Shown here piece by piece: positions 35,688 to 43,633 of a DNA stretch of 64,000 nt. The position numbers and the translations under genes are program-made. A model generated the notes under the pieces. That model was not told the DNA's origin. It saw nothing but the letters and a program-made list of their open reading frames with translations, and did no database searches. The stretch's first letter is position 1; each line of letters opens with the position of its first letter. The stretch is taken from NCBI GenBank assembly GCA_029973955.1, contig JARKQJ010000145.1, positions 1 through 64,000 of the forward strand, in the 5' to 3' direction. Origin of the DNA: Paludibaculum sp. GTDB taxonomy: Bacteria; Acidobacteriota; Terriglobia; Bryobacterales; Bryobacteraceae.

Positions 35688-37060
35688 GTTCGGTCCATTT
35701 CAGTCAAATGTCGCATGCCAGAGCCGCCGCTGCCTTGATGGGCGGCCTCCACCAGGTCGCGGGCCGATTCGTAGTGCTCGGGTCTGGCCGAACGCAACAC
35801 CGCGGCCAAATTAACGTAAGCTTCCAGGCAGCCACTGCTGCCGCAACCGCACGGATCTCCGTGCGGCTCCACGGGAATGTGGCCGAGTGCGGAGCCCAGC
35901 GCAGACGCGCCAGTCACCAATGCGCCATTCGCAAACACGCCGCCGCCGACGCCGGTGCCCAAAGTGAGGCAGATGAAGTTTCGCGCGTTCCGTGCCGCGC
36001 CGAACGCAGCCTCACCCGCGACCGCGGCCCGCGCGTCGTTCTCCACCTCTACCCGCAGTCCCGTTGCGGCGCGCAAAGACTCCGCCGCGGATGCGCCAGC
36101 CCAGCCCGAGATCGCCGGAGCAGCGTAGTCGATCCGGCCTGTCTCTACATCCGCCCATCCGCTCACTGCGATGCCTGCGGTCGCCACTGGCCGCGCAAGG
36201 TTCTTCGCCTCTTGCTGACACCGCTGCACCACATCGCATAGGTGATCGAGCAGCGCCTCACGGCCCGCGCTGGCCGGCGTTGCCAATACGCTCCTCCATA
36301 AAACGTGGCCGTCTCCGTCTACCAGGACGAGCTTGGTGTTTGTCGCTCCAAGGTCAACCGCTGCATAGAGCTTTGCGCTTCCGCCCGCCGCCCGACGGAC
36401 CGCTTTCGCAAATCCTCTCGTTACCTCATGTGGCCGCGTGATGGCCGTGTCCACGATCACCGCCCAGGCGCCCGCCCGTGCCGCGGACTGGGCTTCTTCA
36501 GGACGTCCGATCATCTCCTCCGCGATCACCGGCACGTGCACCGCCCCGCGCAGTTGAGCGATGAACTCCGGCTGAAATCGCTTGATCGCGGCGGTCTCAT
36601 CCGTGTAGCCCCTCATCGTGGAGAGCACCATCTCCGCACCGGCCTGCTCTGCGGCTGCCGCCTCTTCCCGCGTGGCGATGTCGGCCAGCACCGGTACGCC
36701 CAACTTCCTCCGGATCGACGCGATGCGATCCAGCGCTCCGAACGACTGGCCCCGCCGCGTGCAATCCATTGCCACCGCCGCTGCGCCCGCCTCCACGAGT
36801 TCCCGGGCGTCGTCCAATGATGGGGTGATCAAGATGCGCCCATCCTTCATCGACCGCTTGCGAATGCCGATCACCGGCAATCCTGTGGCGGCGCGGACCG
36901 CTGCAATGTCTGGGCCGCCATTGGCGCGGATGCCGCATGCGCCACCATCCATCGCCGCTTTCGCAAACCGGGCCGCACACTCCGGAGACTCAAACGCGTC
37001 GCCGGCCGAATCCTGGCACGACACAATCAACCCGCCGCGAATCCGCTCAGCAAAGCCCAT
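35684..37060 (-). CDS. nanE: Fusion of N-acetylmannosamine-6-phosphate 2-epimerase (NanE) and a ROK-family kinase (NanK-like)
   Basis: A 458-residue two-domain cytoplasmic protein. Residues 1-225 are a NanE-type TIM barrel: GLIVSCQDS, the catalytic-lysine strand PVIGIRKRSMKDG, TPSLDDARELVEAGA and VLADIATREEAAAA. From residue about 235 a ROK sugar kinase begins: YAAVDLGATNTKLVLVDGDG, CLTLGTGVGGG and the zinc site HGDPCGCGSSGCLEAY. Only some 40 residues follow the zinc site, whereas ROK proteins usually have about 90-110 more, so the kinase end looks shortened. A fusion would convert ManNAc to ManNAc-6-P and then GlcNAc-6-P. The ATG at 37060 was chosen because NanE starts there; the longer frame upstream is the shadow of nanA. 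Confidence 0.9.
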   Translation of the reverse strand: MGFAERIRGGLIVSCQDSAGDAFESPECAARFAKAAMDGGACGIRANGGPDIAAVRAATGLPVIGIRKRSMKDGRILITPSLDDARELVEAGAAAVAMDCTRRGQSFGALDRIASIRRKLGVPVLADIATREEAAAAEQAGAEMVLSTMRGYTDETAAIKRFQPEFIAQLRGAVHVPVIAEEMIGRPEEAQSAARAGAWAVIVDTAITRPHEVTRGFAKAVRRAAGGSAKLYAAVDLGATNTKLVLVDGDGHVLWRSVLATPASAGREALLDHLCDVVQRCQQEAKNLARPVATAGIAVSGWADVETGRIDYAAPAISGWAGASAAESLRAATGLRVEVENDARAAVAGEAAFGAARNARNFICLTLGTGVGGGVFANGALVTGASALGSALGHIPVEPHGDPCGCGSSGCLEAYVNLAAVLRSARPEHYESARDLVEAAHQGSGGSGMRHLTEMDRT

Positions 37061-37111
37061 GGCCTTCCCGATTATCCGCCATCCACCCGGACCGTGGATA
37101 TGATTGAAGGC

Positions 37112-38005
37112 ATGCAATTCCATGGCATTCTGCCCGCTGCCGTCACTCCCGTCGACGCCGATGAGAACTTCGATCCCTCTGCCTTCCGCACCCTGCTCGA
37201 CCGTTGCTACAAGGCCGGTGTGCACGGCGTCTACGTTTGCGGCCAGACCGGCGAGGGGTTGCAGCAATCCGTGGAGCAGCGTCAACGGGTGGCCGAGGCG
37301 GCCGTGGAGTTCTCACCCGCCGGAAGCCAGGTGATTGTCCACATCGGCGCCTTCTCCACGCGCGATGCCGTAGCGCTGGCACGTCATGCCTCCCAGGCCG
37401 GCGCAGCCGCCGTCAGCGCCCTGCCGCCCTTCGGGGTGTACTCGTTCGCCGAGATCAAGGCCTACTACCAGGCCATCGCCGAGGCCTCCAGCGCCCCTCT
37501 GCTTGTCTACTACTTCGCTTCACTCTCCGGCGCCATCAGCCACCTCGACCAACTCCTTGAACTCTGCTCGCTCCCGAACGTCGCCGGCCTCAAGTTCACC
37601 GACAGCGATATGTACAAACTCGCCGAACTTGTCCGCAGCGGCGCCACGGTCTTCAATGGAAGTGATGAGATGCTGGTGGCCGGCCTCCTGCGCGGCGCGC
37701 ACGGCGGCATTGGCAGCATCTACAACCTCGTCCCCGATCTCTTCGTCGAGCTCTTCTCCCTCTCGCAGGCTGGCGACTGGACCCGCGCCTCAGCCGTCCA
37801 GGACCGCATCAATGCCCTCATCCGCATCATCCTCCGCTACCCCGTCTTCGGAGCCGTGAAGACCCTGCTGCGGGCCTCCGGCCTCGACTGCGGCCCGTGC
37901 CTTCGCCCGCGCCGTGATCTGACAGCGGCCGAGTCTTCAGAACTCCTCCACCTGGTCGCTCAAACCGAATTCGCCTCGCGCTTCGCCGCCGGAGCCGCTC
38001 AGTGA
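37112..38005 (+). CDS. N-acetylneuraminate lyase-like protein (dihydrodipicolinate synthase family)
   Basis: A 297-residue class I aldolase of the DapA/NanA family. GQTGEGLQQS stands in the place of the usual GSTGE motif, VIVHIGAFSTRDAVALARHA follows, and the Schiff-base lysine is in VAGLKFTDSD. The presumed pyruvate-binding tyrosine pair is in LLVYYFASLSGA; then come GSDEMLVAGLLRGAHGGIGS. Context favours sialic acid lyase: it is divergent from nanE-ROK plus sialidase and is coupled to an MFS gene (GTGA). ATG 37100 or GTG 37094 are other possible starts. DapA proper is unlikely because the rest of lysine synthesis is absent. Confidence 0.85.
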   Translation: MQFHGILPAAVTPVDADENFDPSAFRTLLDRCYKAGVHGVYVCGQTGEGLQQSVEQRQRVAEAAVEFSPAGSQVIVHIGAFSTRDAVALARHASQAGAAAVSALPPFGVYSFAEIKAYYQAIAEASSAPLLVYYFASLSGAISHLDQLLELCSLPNVAGLKFTDSDMYKLAELVRSGATVFNGSDEMLVAGLLRGAHGGIGSIYNLVPDLFVELFSLSQAGDWTRASAVQDRINALIRIILRYPVFGAVKTLLRASGLDCGPCLRPRRDLTAAESSELLHLVAQTEFASRFAAGAAQ

Positions 38006-39219
38006 AGCTCTCACGTGCCGCCTGGATCACCGTCGCCCTGCTCTGGGTCGTCGCCACTCTCAACTACCTCGACCGCCAGGTCATCTTCTCGCTCCTGCCG
38101 CCCATCCGCGCGGAGTTCGGAGCCACTGACTTCCAACTCGGCCTCCTCGGCTCCGTCTTCCTCTGGATCTACGCCGCCTGCAGTCCCTTGAGCGGATATC
38201 TGGCGGACCGCTACAACCGTGTCTATGTCGTCCTGTTCAGCCTCCTGGTCTGGTCCGCTGTCACCTGGCTCACCGGCCACTCCGCCAGCTTCTCTCAGTT
38301 GCTCACCGCCCGCGGCCTCATGGGGATCAGCGAAGCGGCGTACCTGCCGGCCGCCCTTGCCCTGATCGCCGATTACCACTCCCCCAAGACCCGCTCCCTC
38401 GCCACCGGCATCCACCAGAGCGGCCTCTACGCCGGGATTGCCCTCGGCGGCGTCGCCGGCGGATTCATCGGAGAACACTACGGCTGGCGCGCGGCTTTCT
38501 ACGTCCTCGGCTTCATCGGCATCGCCTACGCCGCATTCCTTTTCTTCACGCTGAAGAACCCGCCTGTCTCCCACCGCGAAAAACCGCTGTCGGATTCCTT
38601 CGCCACGGCCGTCGGCGAACTGCTCCGCAACCGGCGCTTCCTCTTCCTCCTCACCGCCAACACGATGGGCGCCATGGCCTACTTCATGATCTACGCCTGG
38701 ATGCCGCTCTTCCTCTATGAGCGCTTCCAGATGAGCCTCACCAATGCCGGCTTTACGGCCACGTTCTACCTGCAGTCCGCCAGCGCCGTCGGCATCCTGG
38801 TGGGCGGCGCCTTGGCTGATCGCTGGAGCCGCCGCAGCGCGCGTGGGCGGGTCCTCACGCAATGGATCGGCTTCACCGCCGCGGCGCCGGCGCTCTTCCT
38901 CATTGCCGTGACGTTCTCCATCCCCGTCCTGATCGCGGCGATGATCGCTTTCGGCCTCGGCCGCGGCTTCTTCGACTGCAACCTCATGCCGGTCGTCTGC
39001 CAGATCACCCGCCCGCAGGTGCGCGCCACGGCCTACGGCATCCTCAACCTCTTCTCCACCACCGTCGGCGGCATCATGACGGCCGTCGCCGGCGCACTCA
39101 AGGCCACACTTGGACTTGCGGCGGCCCTACAGGTCTCCGCCGTCCTGCTGCTGGCCGCCGCGCTGGTGCTTTTGCTGTTGAAGCCGCCTAGCGAATCATC
39201 GACCCGGCAACCGGCGTAA
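38002..39219 (+). CDS. MFS transporter in the sialic acid cluster
   Basis: A 405-residue carrier with about 12 helices. The first helix contains YLDRQVIFSLLPPI (the NYLDRQ signature of anion:cation symporters and the UhpC/NanT-like groups), with LADRYNRVYVV between helices 2 and 3 and GISEAAYLPAALALIADY at helix 4. Start GTG overlaps the NanA-like stop (GTGA). The operon position makes it a likely inner-membrane importer of N-acetylneuraminate or a related acid sugar. Its 3' end overlaps the convergent NIPSNAP gene by 32 bases, an unusually long convergent overlap. Confidence 0.88.
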   Translation: MKLSRAAWITVALLWVVATLNYLDRQVIFSLLPPIRAEFGATDFQLGLLGSVFLWIYAACSPLSGYLADRYNRVYVVLFSLLVWSAVTWLTGHSASFSQLLTARGLMGISEAAYLPAALALIADYHSPKTRSLATGIHQSGLYAGIALGGVAGGFIGEHYGWRAAFYVLGFIGIAYAAFLFFTLKNPPVSHREKPLSDSFATAVGELLRNRRFLFLLTANTMGAMAYFMIYAWMPLFLYERFQMSLTNAGFTATFYLQSASAVGILVGGALADRWSRRSARGRVLTQWIGFTAAAPALFLIAVTFSIPVLIAAMIAFGLGRGFFDCNLMPVVCQITRPQVRATAYGILNLFSTTVGGIMTAVAGALKATLGLAAALQVSAVLLLAAALVLLLLKPPSESSTRQPA

Positions 39220-39976
39220 GAATCATATTCGAGATGTTCGAGACCACCTCGCCGTCGCTCAGCCCCGGCGTCGCGGCCATCTTCTTCCACTCAGCGCTGG
39301 TTGCAAACGAGCGCCAGTTCGCCTCGCGCGCCGCCAGATTGTCGAACGCCACCATGTAAGTGAGGTTCGGCATCTTCGGACCCGCGATCATCTCGCCGAA
39401 AAACACCGGCAGCAGGTTGTGCTTGCGGAACAGTTCGATCTCGCCGCTCTCGAACATGCCGATCTTCTTCGCCAGCGACGCCGGCGTGTTCGATTCATAA
39501 GTGCGCAGTTCGAAGATGCGCGCCGCCCGCGAGGCATCGCCTTCGAGCTTCTCGATCCCCGGGAAGCCTTTGAATCCACGCAGCAGTTGCACCTCCATCC
39601 GCTGGAACGGCAGCGCCACGGACTGCATCAGTTCCCCCGCCGCCATGCCCACTTCGCGGTCAGCGTTCAGCTTCTGCCAGCACTGCTCAAAAGCGCTGAT
39701 CGACGCGTGCTCGGCCACCAGCAGCAGGAATGGGGCGTTCGAGGCGATCGTGCTCGCAAACACGCCCACCGGCCCCGTGCCGGCCTTCTGCATGCCCTGC
39801 ACCACGGCCTTGCCCAGGAACTCGGTCAGCTTACCCTTCTGATTGTCGGTAGTGTTGCGAAGCTGGAAATACCGCAGCTCCACAATGGATGGCGCCTTGG
39901 CCGCGCCTTGCGCGAACGCCGTGGAGGAGAGGAGTGGAACACCGGCTGTGCCTGCCATAAAATTACGTCTCTGCAT
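39188..39976 (-). CDS. NIPSNAP family protein, exported
   Basis: A 262-residue protein with a twin-arginine-type leader (MQRRNFMAGTAGVPLLSSTAFAQ) and two NIPSNAP (dimeric alpha-beta barrel) repeats: IVELRYFQLRNTTDNQKGK at about residues 30-48, and IFELRTYESNTPASLAKKIGMF at about 150-170, each followed by FxxLVAEHAS- or TYMVAFDNLAAREANW-like strands. Function of the family is not settled. It overlaps the MFS gene at the 3' end; upstream it is 13 bases from uppS. A substrate-binding or small-molecule-modifying role is only a guess. Confidence 0.85.
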   Translation of the reverse strand: MQRRNFMAGTAGVPLLSSTAFAQGAAKAPSIVELRYFQLRNTTDNQKGKLTEFLGKAVVQGMQKAGTGPVGVFASTIASNAPFLLLVAEHASISAFEQCWQKLNADREVGMAAGELMQSVALPFQRMEVQLLRGFKGFPGIEKLEGDASRAARIFELRTYESNTPASLAKKIGMFESGEIELFRKHNLLPVFFGEMIAGPKMPNLTYMVAFDNLAAREANWRSFATSAEWKKMAATPGLSDGEVVSNISNMILTPVAGSMIR

Positions 39977-39988
39977 GATGGCGTGATT

Positions 39989-40672
39989 CTATCGCAACGC
40001 CTGCAGGCGGGGAAGCTTTACGCCGCCAAATCGCCGGTCGCGCCCCCGGAACTCCTCCAGCGCCTCGCGTACTTCGGTCTCGGTCAACTCAGGCCACGAC
40101 ACATCCAGAAAGCTGAACTCGGCGTAGGCGCATTCCCACAGGAGGAAATCGCTCAGCCGCTGCTCCCCGCTCGTGCGGATCATCAGATCCACATCGGGCC
40201 CCAGTAGCGCCTCCATCGACGCCCGGTCGCGCGCCCCCGCCTCCATCGCCCGCAGAATCTGATCCCGAGACGAATAGTCCACAGCCACTCGAAGGTGCAG
40301 ACGCGCCCCCTGCCTGGTTGCCGCCTCGGTCTCTTCCACCAGCGACACTAGCGGTCCCGGCAGCCGGTCTCTCCGGCCAATCATCTCAAACCGCACGCCC
40401 TGCTCGGCCAACTTCAGCGTCTCCTGCTTCAAATACCGGGCAAACAGCCGGAACAGCCCCGCAATCTCATCCTGCGGCCGCTTCCAGTTGTCAGACGAGA
40501 ACGCATACAGCGTCAACGTCCCAATGCCCAGCCCAGGCGCCGCTTCCACCATCCGCCGCACCGTCTCCGCCCCGGCCCTGTGCCCGGCCAGCCTCGGCCA
40601 GCCGCGCGACTGCGCCCATCGCCCATTGCCGTCCATGATCATCGCCACGTGCAGGCCGGAACTCTCAACCAC
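39989..40672 (-). CDS. uppS: Undecaprenyl diphosphate synthase (cis-prenyltransferase)
   Basis: A 227-residue soluble enzyme that adds isopentenyl units in cis to farnesyl diphosphate to make the C55 carrier for peptidoglycan, LPS and capsule. Motif I reads [10 protein letters not shown] (Asp14 binds Mg2+), followed by [33 protein letters not shown] (region V) and the final Glu/Trp strand. Starts with GTG, overlapping the winged-helix gene by eight bases. In many bacteria uppS lies beside cdsA; here it is preceded by a regulator and a membrane protein. Confidence 0.96.
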   Translation of the reverse strand: MVESSGLHVAMIMDGNGRWAQSRGWPRLAGHRAGAETVRRMVEAAPGLGIGTLTLYAFSSDNWKRPQDEIAGLFRLFARYLKQETLKLAEQGVRFEMIGRRDRLPGPLVSLVEETEAATRQGARLHLRVAVDYSSRDQILRAMEAGARDRASMEALLGPDVDLMIRTSGEQRLSDFLLWECAYAEFSFLDVSWPELTETEVREALEEFRGRDRRFGGVKLPRLQALR

Positions 40673-41033
40673 GGCTCCCCCTCATCGCCCCCACCAGCGC
40701 TTCCATGTGGTCCAGATAACGCTCCAGTGCCTTCCGCCCCTGCGGCGTCAAACGGTACTCCGTCTTCGGCATCCGGCCCTCAAAGGACTTCTCGCACTGG
40801 ACGTAACCGGCTTCCTCCAGCTTCCGCGCATGAACGCTCAGGTTCCCGTCGCTCGTCTCCAGCAGTTTCTTCAGATCCGAAAACGTCAGCGACGGAGCCG
40901 CCGCCAACGCGCTCACAATGCCCAGCCGCAGTTTCTCGTGGATCAGGCGGTCCAGTTGCGGAATGTCGTTATGCACCGCCGTCAGCCGGCGGTCTGCCTG
41001 CGGAGCCTCCAGTTTCTTTGCCGGTCTAGCCAC
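40665..41033 (-). CDS. Winged-helix DNA-binding protein (transcriptional regulator)
   Basis: A 122-residue winged-helix protein. Helices at residues 26-45 ([20 protein letters not shown]) and the recognition helix [16 protein letters not shown] are followed by the wing [21 protein letters not shown]. It resembles the ArsR/MarR-like 'winged helix DNA-binding' group (HTH_34 type) found in acidobacterial operons with a small membrane protein. GTG start with AGGAGG inside the end of the upstream gene, four bases away; overlaps of eight bases at both ends. Target unknown; likely it controls its own operon. Confidence 0.85.
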   Translation of the reverse strand: MARPAKKLEAPQADRRLTAVHNDIPQLDRLIHEKLRLGIVSALAAAPSLTFSDLKKLLETSDGNLSVHARKLEEAGYVQCEKSFEGRMPKTEYRLTPQGRKALERYLDHMEALVGAMRGSRG

Positions 41034-41616
41034 CGTACCTCCTGTAAATCCAGAACCCGAACACGATGTGCAACCCCCCGAATCCCGCCGCCAGCGGCAG
41101 GTCTTTCAATCCTTGCGGCGACAGCATCGCCACCACGCCCAGCGCCAGGTACGCCAGGCCCATCGACGGCACAATGCTCACCGAATACGCGCCCGCCGCC
41201 ATCACGGCCACCCCGTAGAGAAACAGCCACATCGCCGCCACCAGATGCAGTAGCCCGGCGTGATACAGCGGCCACGTCAATAGCGCGCCTACCGCCAGCG
41301 GCGGCGCGAACGCCATCGCAAACTTCCTGCCCGCCGCCGTCCACAGCGGCGCCCCCGTGCTGCGCGCCTTGTGTACCATCGACAGAGCGCCGATCACTCC
41401 CGCCACTATCGCCTCGGTCGACCACACCGCCAGCCACCCCTGCGCGCTCGCCTGTCTCGACGCCAGCCACGCCGCCGGCAATGCCGTCAGTCCCATCCCG
41501 ATTCCACCCAATCCTGGAACCGCCGTGAACGACCCCGCCCGTTCCATGGCTGTCCGGATATACCGGATGTTCTCGATCGCGTGATTCTCCAGCCGGATCG
41601 GCTCTACCTTGCCCAC
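41026..41616 (-). CDS. Small multi-span membrane protein
   Basis: A 196-residue protein with five or six hydrophobic segments (for example residues 34-52, 65-82, 100-118, 121-142, 148-165 and 170-190). The first 30 residues are polar and include IRLENHAIENIRYIRTAMERA, a motif common at the start of this membrane family next to winged-helix regulators in Acidobacteria. No catalytic motif is seen. GTG start at 41616. It heads the operon with the winged-helix gene and uppS. Unknown function; a sensor for membrane state is a possible role. Confidence 0.75.
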   Translation of the reverse strand: MGKVEPIRLENHAIENIRYIRTAMERAGSFTAVPGLGGIGMGLTALPAAWLASRQASAQGWLAVWSTEAIVAGVIGALSMVHKARSTGAPLWTAAGRKFAMAFAPPLAVGALLTWPLYHAGLLHLVAAMWLFLYGVAVMAAGAYSVSIVPSMGLAYLALGVVAMLSPQGLKDLPLAAGFGGLHIVFGFWIYRRYGG

Positions 41617-41709
41617 CCGCCCAGTACATCATAAGCGCTGCATTTGGTCAAGTACTTCGCAGCGCAAAGCAGTGCCGTGCCCCTCCCTCTCGCGTTACGC
41701 TGATCCCAG

Positions 41710-42771
41710 ATGAAGCTCAAAGATCTGGCTCAACAGTTGGGCTGCGCCCTGCGCGCCGCCTCCTCCGCCATCGCCGATGACGGCGGCGATCTCGAGATCT
41801 CCGGCGTCGCCGGCATGGAGCACGCCGGTCCCTCGCAGATCACCTTCCTCGCCAACCCCAAGTACGCCCACAAGGTGAAGGACACCGCCGCCGGCGCCAT
41901 TATCGCCTCCGCCTCCGTGTCCGGCCTGCCCATCCCCGTGGTGGTCAGCGAGAACCCCTACGTCGACTTCGCCCGCGCCCTCGCTCTCTTCTATCAGCCC
42001 CCCAGGCCCGCTGCCGGCATCCATCCCGCCGCTGTCGTGGCGCCCACCGCCGAGATCGGCGAGGGCGTGTCCATCGGAGCCTGCGCCGTTGTTGGCGAGC
42101 GCGCCAGAATCGGCCGCGGCACCATCCTCCACCCGCTCGCCGTCGTCTATGAAGGCGCCGTCGTCGGCGAGGACTGCATCCTGCACTCCCACACCACCGT
42201 CCGCGAATTCTGCACTCTCGGCAACCGCGTCATCCTCCAGAACGGCGTCGTTGTCGGCGGCGACGGCTTCGGCTTCGCCAAACGCAAGGACGGTACCCAC
42301 ATGAAGATCGTGCAATCCGGCCCCACCATCATCGAGGACGACGTCGAGATCCAGACCCTCAGTTCCGTTGACCGCGCCACCGTCGGCGAAACCCGCGTCC
42401 GCCGCGGCGCCAAGATCGATTCGCTCGTCCAGGTCGGCCACGCCTGCGAGGTCGGCGAGGACAACATCATCTGCTCGCAAACCGGTCTGGCCGGCTCGAC
42501 CATCCTCAAGAAAAACGTCCTTCTCGCCGGGCAGGTGGGCGTCTCCGGCCACCTCACCATCCACGAAAATGCCATCGTCTACGCCCAAAGCGGCATCGGC
42601 GGCGATGTCGCGGCCGGCAGCGTCATCTCCGGTTCTCCCGCCTTTGAGGCCGGCCAGTGGCGCCGCTGCATCACCACTTATCAACGCCTGCCTGAGATTC
42701 AGAAGACCGTCCGCCAACTAGAGAAGAGGATTCAGGAACTCGAATCTAAACTGGAGAAGCAGCATGAGTAA
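41710..42771 (+). CDS. lpxD: UDP-3-O-acylglucosamine N-acyltransferase
   Basis: A 353-residue left-handed beta-helix acyltransferase of lipid A synthesis, adding the N-linked hydroxyacyl chain to UDP-3-O-acyl-glucosamine. The N-terminal UDP-binding domain (residues 1-100: KLKDLAQQLGC, GPSQITFLANPKY) is followed by hexapeptide repeats from about 102 (IHPAAVVAPTAEIGEGVSIGA) and the active-site histidine region KIDSLVQVGHACEVGEDNII. A C-terminal helix (LPEIQKTVRQLEKRIQELESK) closes the trimer. Overlaps the LOG gene by eight bases. Other lpx genes do not lie in this window. Confidence 0.96.
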   Translation: MKLKDLAQQLGCALRAASSAIADDGGDLEISGVAGMEHAGPSQITFLANPKYAHKVKDTAAGAIIASASVSGLPIPVVVSENPYVDFARALALFYQPPRPAAGIHPAAVVAPTAEIGEGVSIGACAVVGERARIGRGTILHPLAVVYEGAVVGEDCILHSHTTVREFCTLGNRVILQNGVVVGGDGFGFAKRKDGTHMKIVQSGPTIIEDDVEIQTLSSVDRATVGETRVRRGAKIDSLVQVGHACEVGEDNIICSQTGLAGSTILKKNVLLAGQVGVSGHLTIHENAIVYAQSGIGGDVAAGSVISGSPAFEAGQWRRCITTYQRLPEIQKTVRQLEKRIQELESKLEKQHE

Positions 42772-43552
42772 GAGCGCCCACCTCAATCGCGCCCCCGTCG
42801 CCTACAAGAACGAAGCATTCCTCGATAGCTGGCACGGCCGTTCCCTTCGCATTCTGGCCGAATACCTCGAGCCGCTCGATCGCTTCAGCCACGAGAAGAT
42901 CCGCGACACCGTCGTCTTCTTCGGCTCCGCCCGCATCCAGGAGGAAGGTCCGCTCGCGCAGTACTACCGCGACGCCCGCGAATTCGCCCGCCTCATCACG
43001 CAGTGGTCCGACGCGCTGGAGCCCCCCACCCGCCGCTTCGTCGTCTGCACCGGCGGAGGCCCCGGGATCATGGAAGCCGCCAACCGCGGCGCCCGCGACG
43101 CCGGAGGTAAGTCCATCGGCCTCAACATCGCTCTCCCCTTCGAGCAGCAGCCCAATCCTTACCTCTCCCCTGAACTGAACTTCCAGTTCAACTATTTCTT
43201 CATGCGCAAGTTCTGGTTCGCCTACCTGGCCAAAGCCCTGGTTGTCTTTCCCGGCGGCTTCGGCACCCTGGACGAGCTCAGCGAAATCCTCACCCTCGCC
43301 CAAACCCAGAAGTTCGAAAAGAAGATCATGATCATGCTCTACGGCACCGAATTCTGGAAAGAGGTGATCAACTTCGACGCCCTCGCCAGGCACGGCGTCA
43401 TCAGCGCGGAAGACATGAAGCTCATGACGTTTGTCGACGATCCCCACGACGCCCTCGATACGCTCAAGCGCTTCCTTTCCAAACACTATCTCCAGCCCCA
43501 TCAGGTGCGAGCCGCCGAAGATCTCCCCGACATTGCCAAATCCCGGGTCTAG
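42764..43552 (+). CDS. LOG-family Rossmann-fold nucleotide-binding protein (TIGR00730-like)
   Basis: A 262-residue protein with the LOG (lysine-decarboxylase-like) motifs GGGPGIMEAANRGA at residues about 101-115 and VFPGGFGTLDELSEILT at about 165-180. FFGSARIQEEGPL gives the first Rossmann strand. Some family members hydrolyse nucleoside monophosphates to free cytokinin-like bases; others are nucleotide 5'-monophosphate glycosidases of salvage or stress. Overlap of eight bases with lpxD suggests co-translation. The function here is not clear. Confidence 0.9.
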   Translation: MSKSAHLNRAPVAYKNEAFLDSWHGRSLRILAEYLEPLDRFSHEKIRDTVVFFGSARIQEEGPLAQYYRDAREFARLITQWSDALEPPTRRFVVCTGGGPGIMEAANRGARDAGGKSIGLNIALPFEQQPNPYLSPELNFQFNYFFMRKFWFAYLAKALVVFPGGFGTLDELSEILTLAQTQKFEKKIMIMLYGTEFWKEVINFDALARHGVISAEDMKLMTFVDDPHDALDTLKRFLSKHYLQPHQVRAAEDLPDIAKSRV

Positions 43553-43555
43553 CCT

Positions 43556-43594
43556 CACCATGAGTGGCTCTGAGCGGGGCAGGCCGGCGCCCCG
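43556..43594 (+). repeat. Intergenic palindromic (REP-like) repeat, short copy
   Basis: Starts CACCATGAGTGG right after the LOG stop and ends in a hairpin with a perfect 6-bp stem, CGGGGC (43575-43580) / GCCCCG (43589-43594), and the loop AGGCCGGC. It shares both the CACCRTGAGTGG start and the GGCAGGCCGGCGCCC core with the element at 48606-48725, so the two are copies of one family. No coding role; it could be a mRNA-stabilising hairpin. Confidence 0.6.
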
Positions 43595-43633
43595 TTTACT
43601 TCCCCCCACCCCAATCAGGTAACCTGAAGCGGA

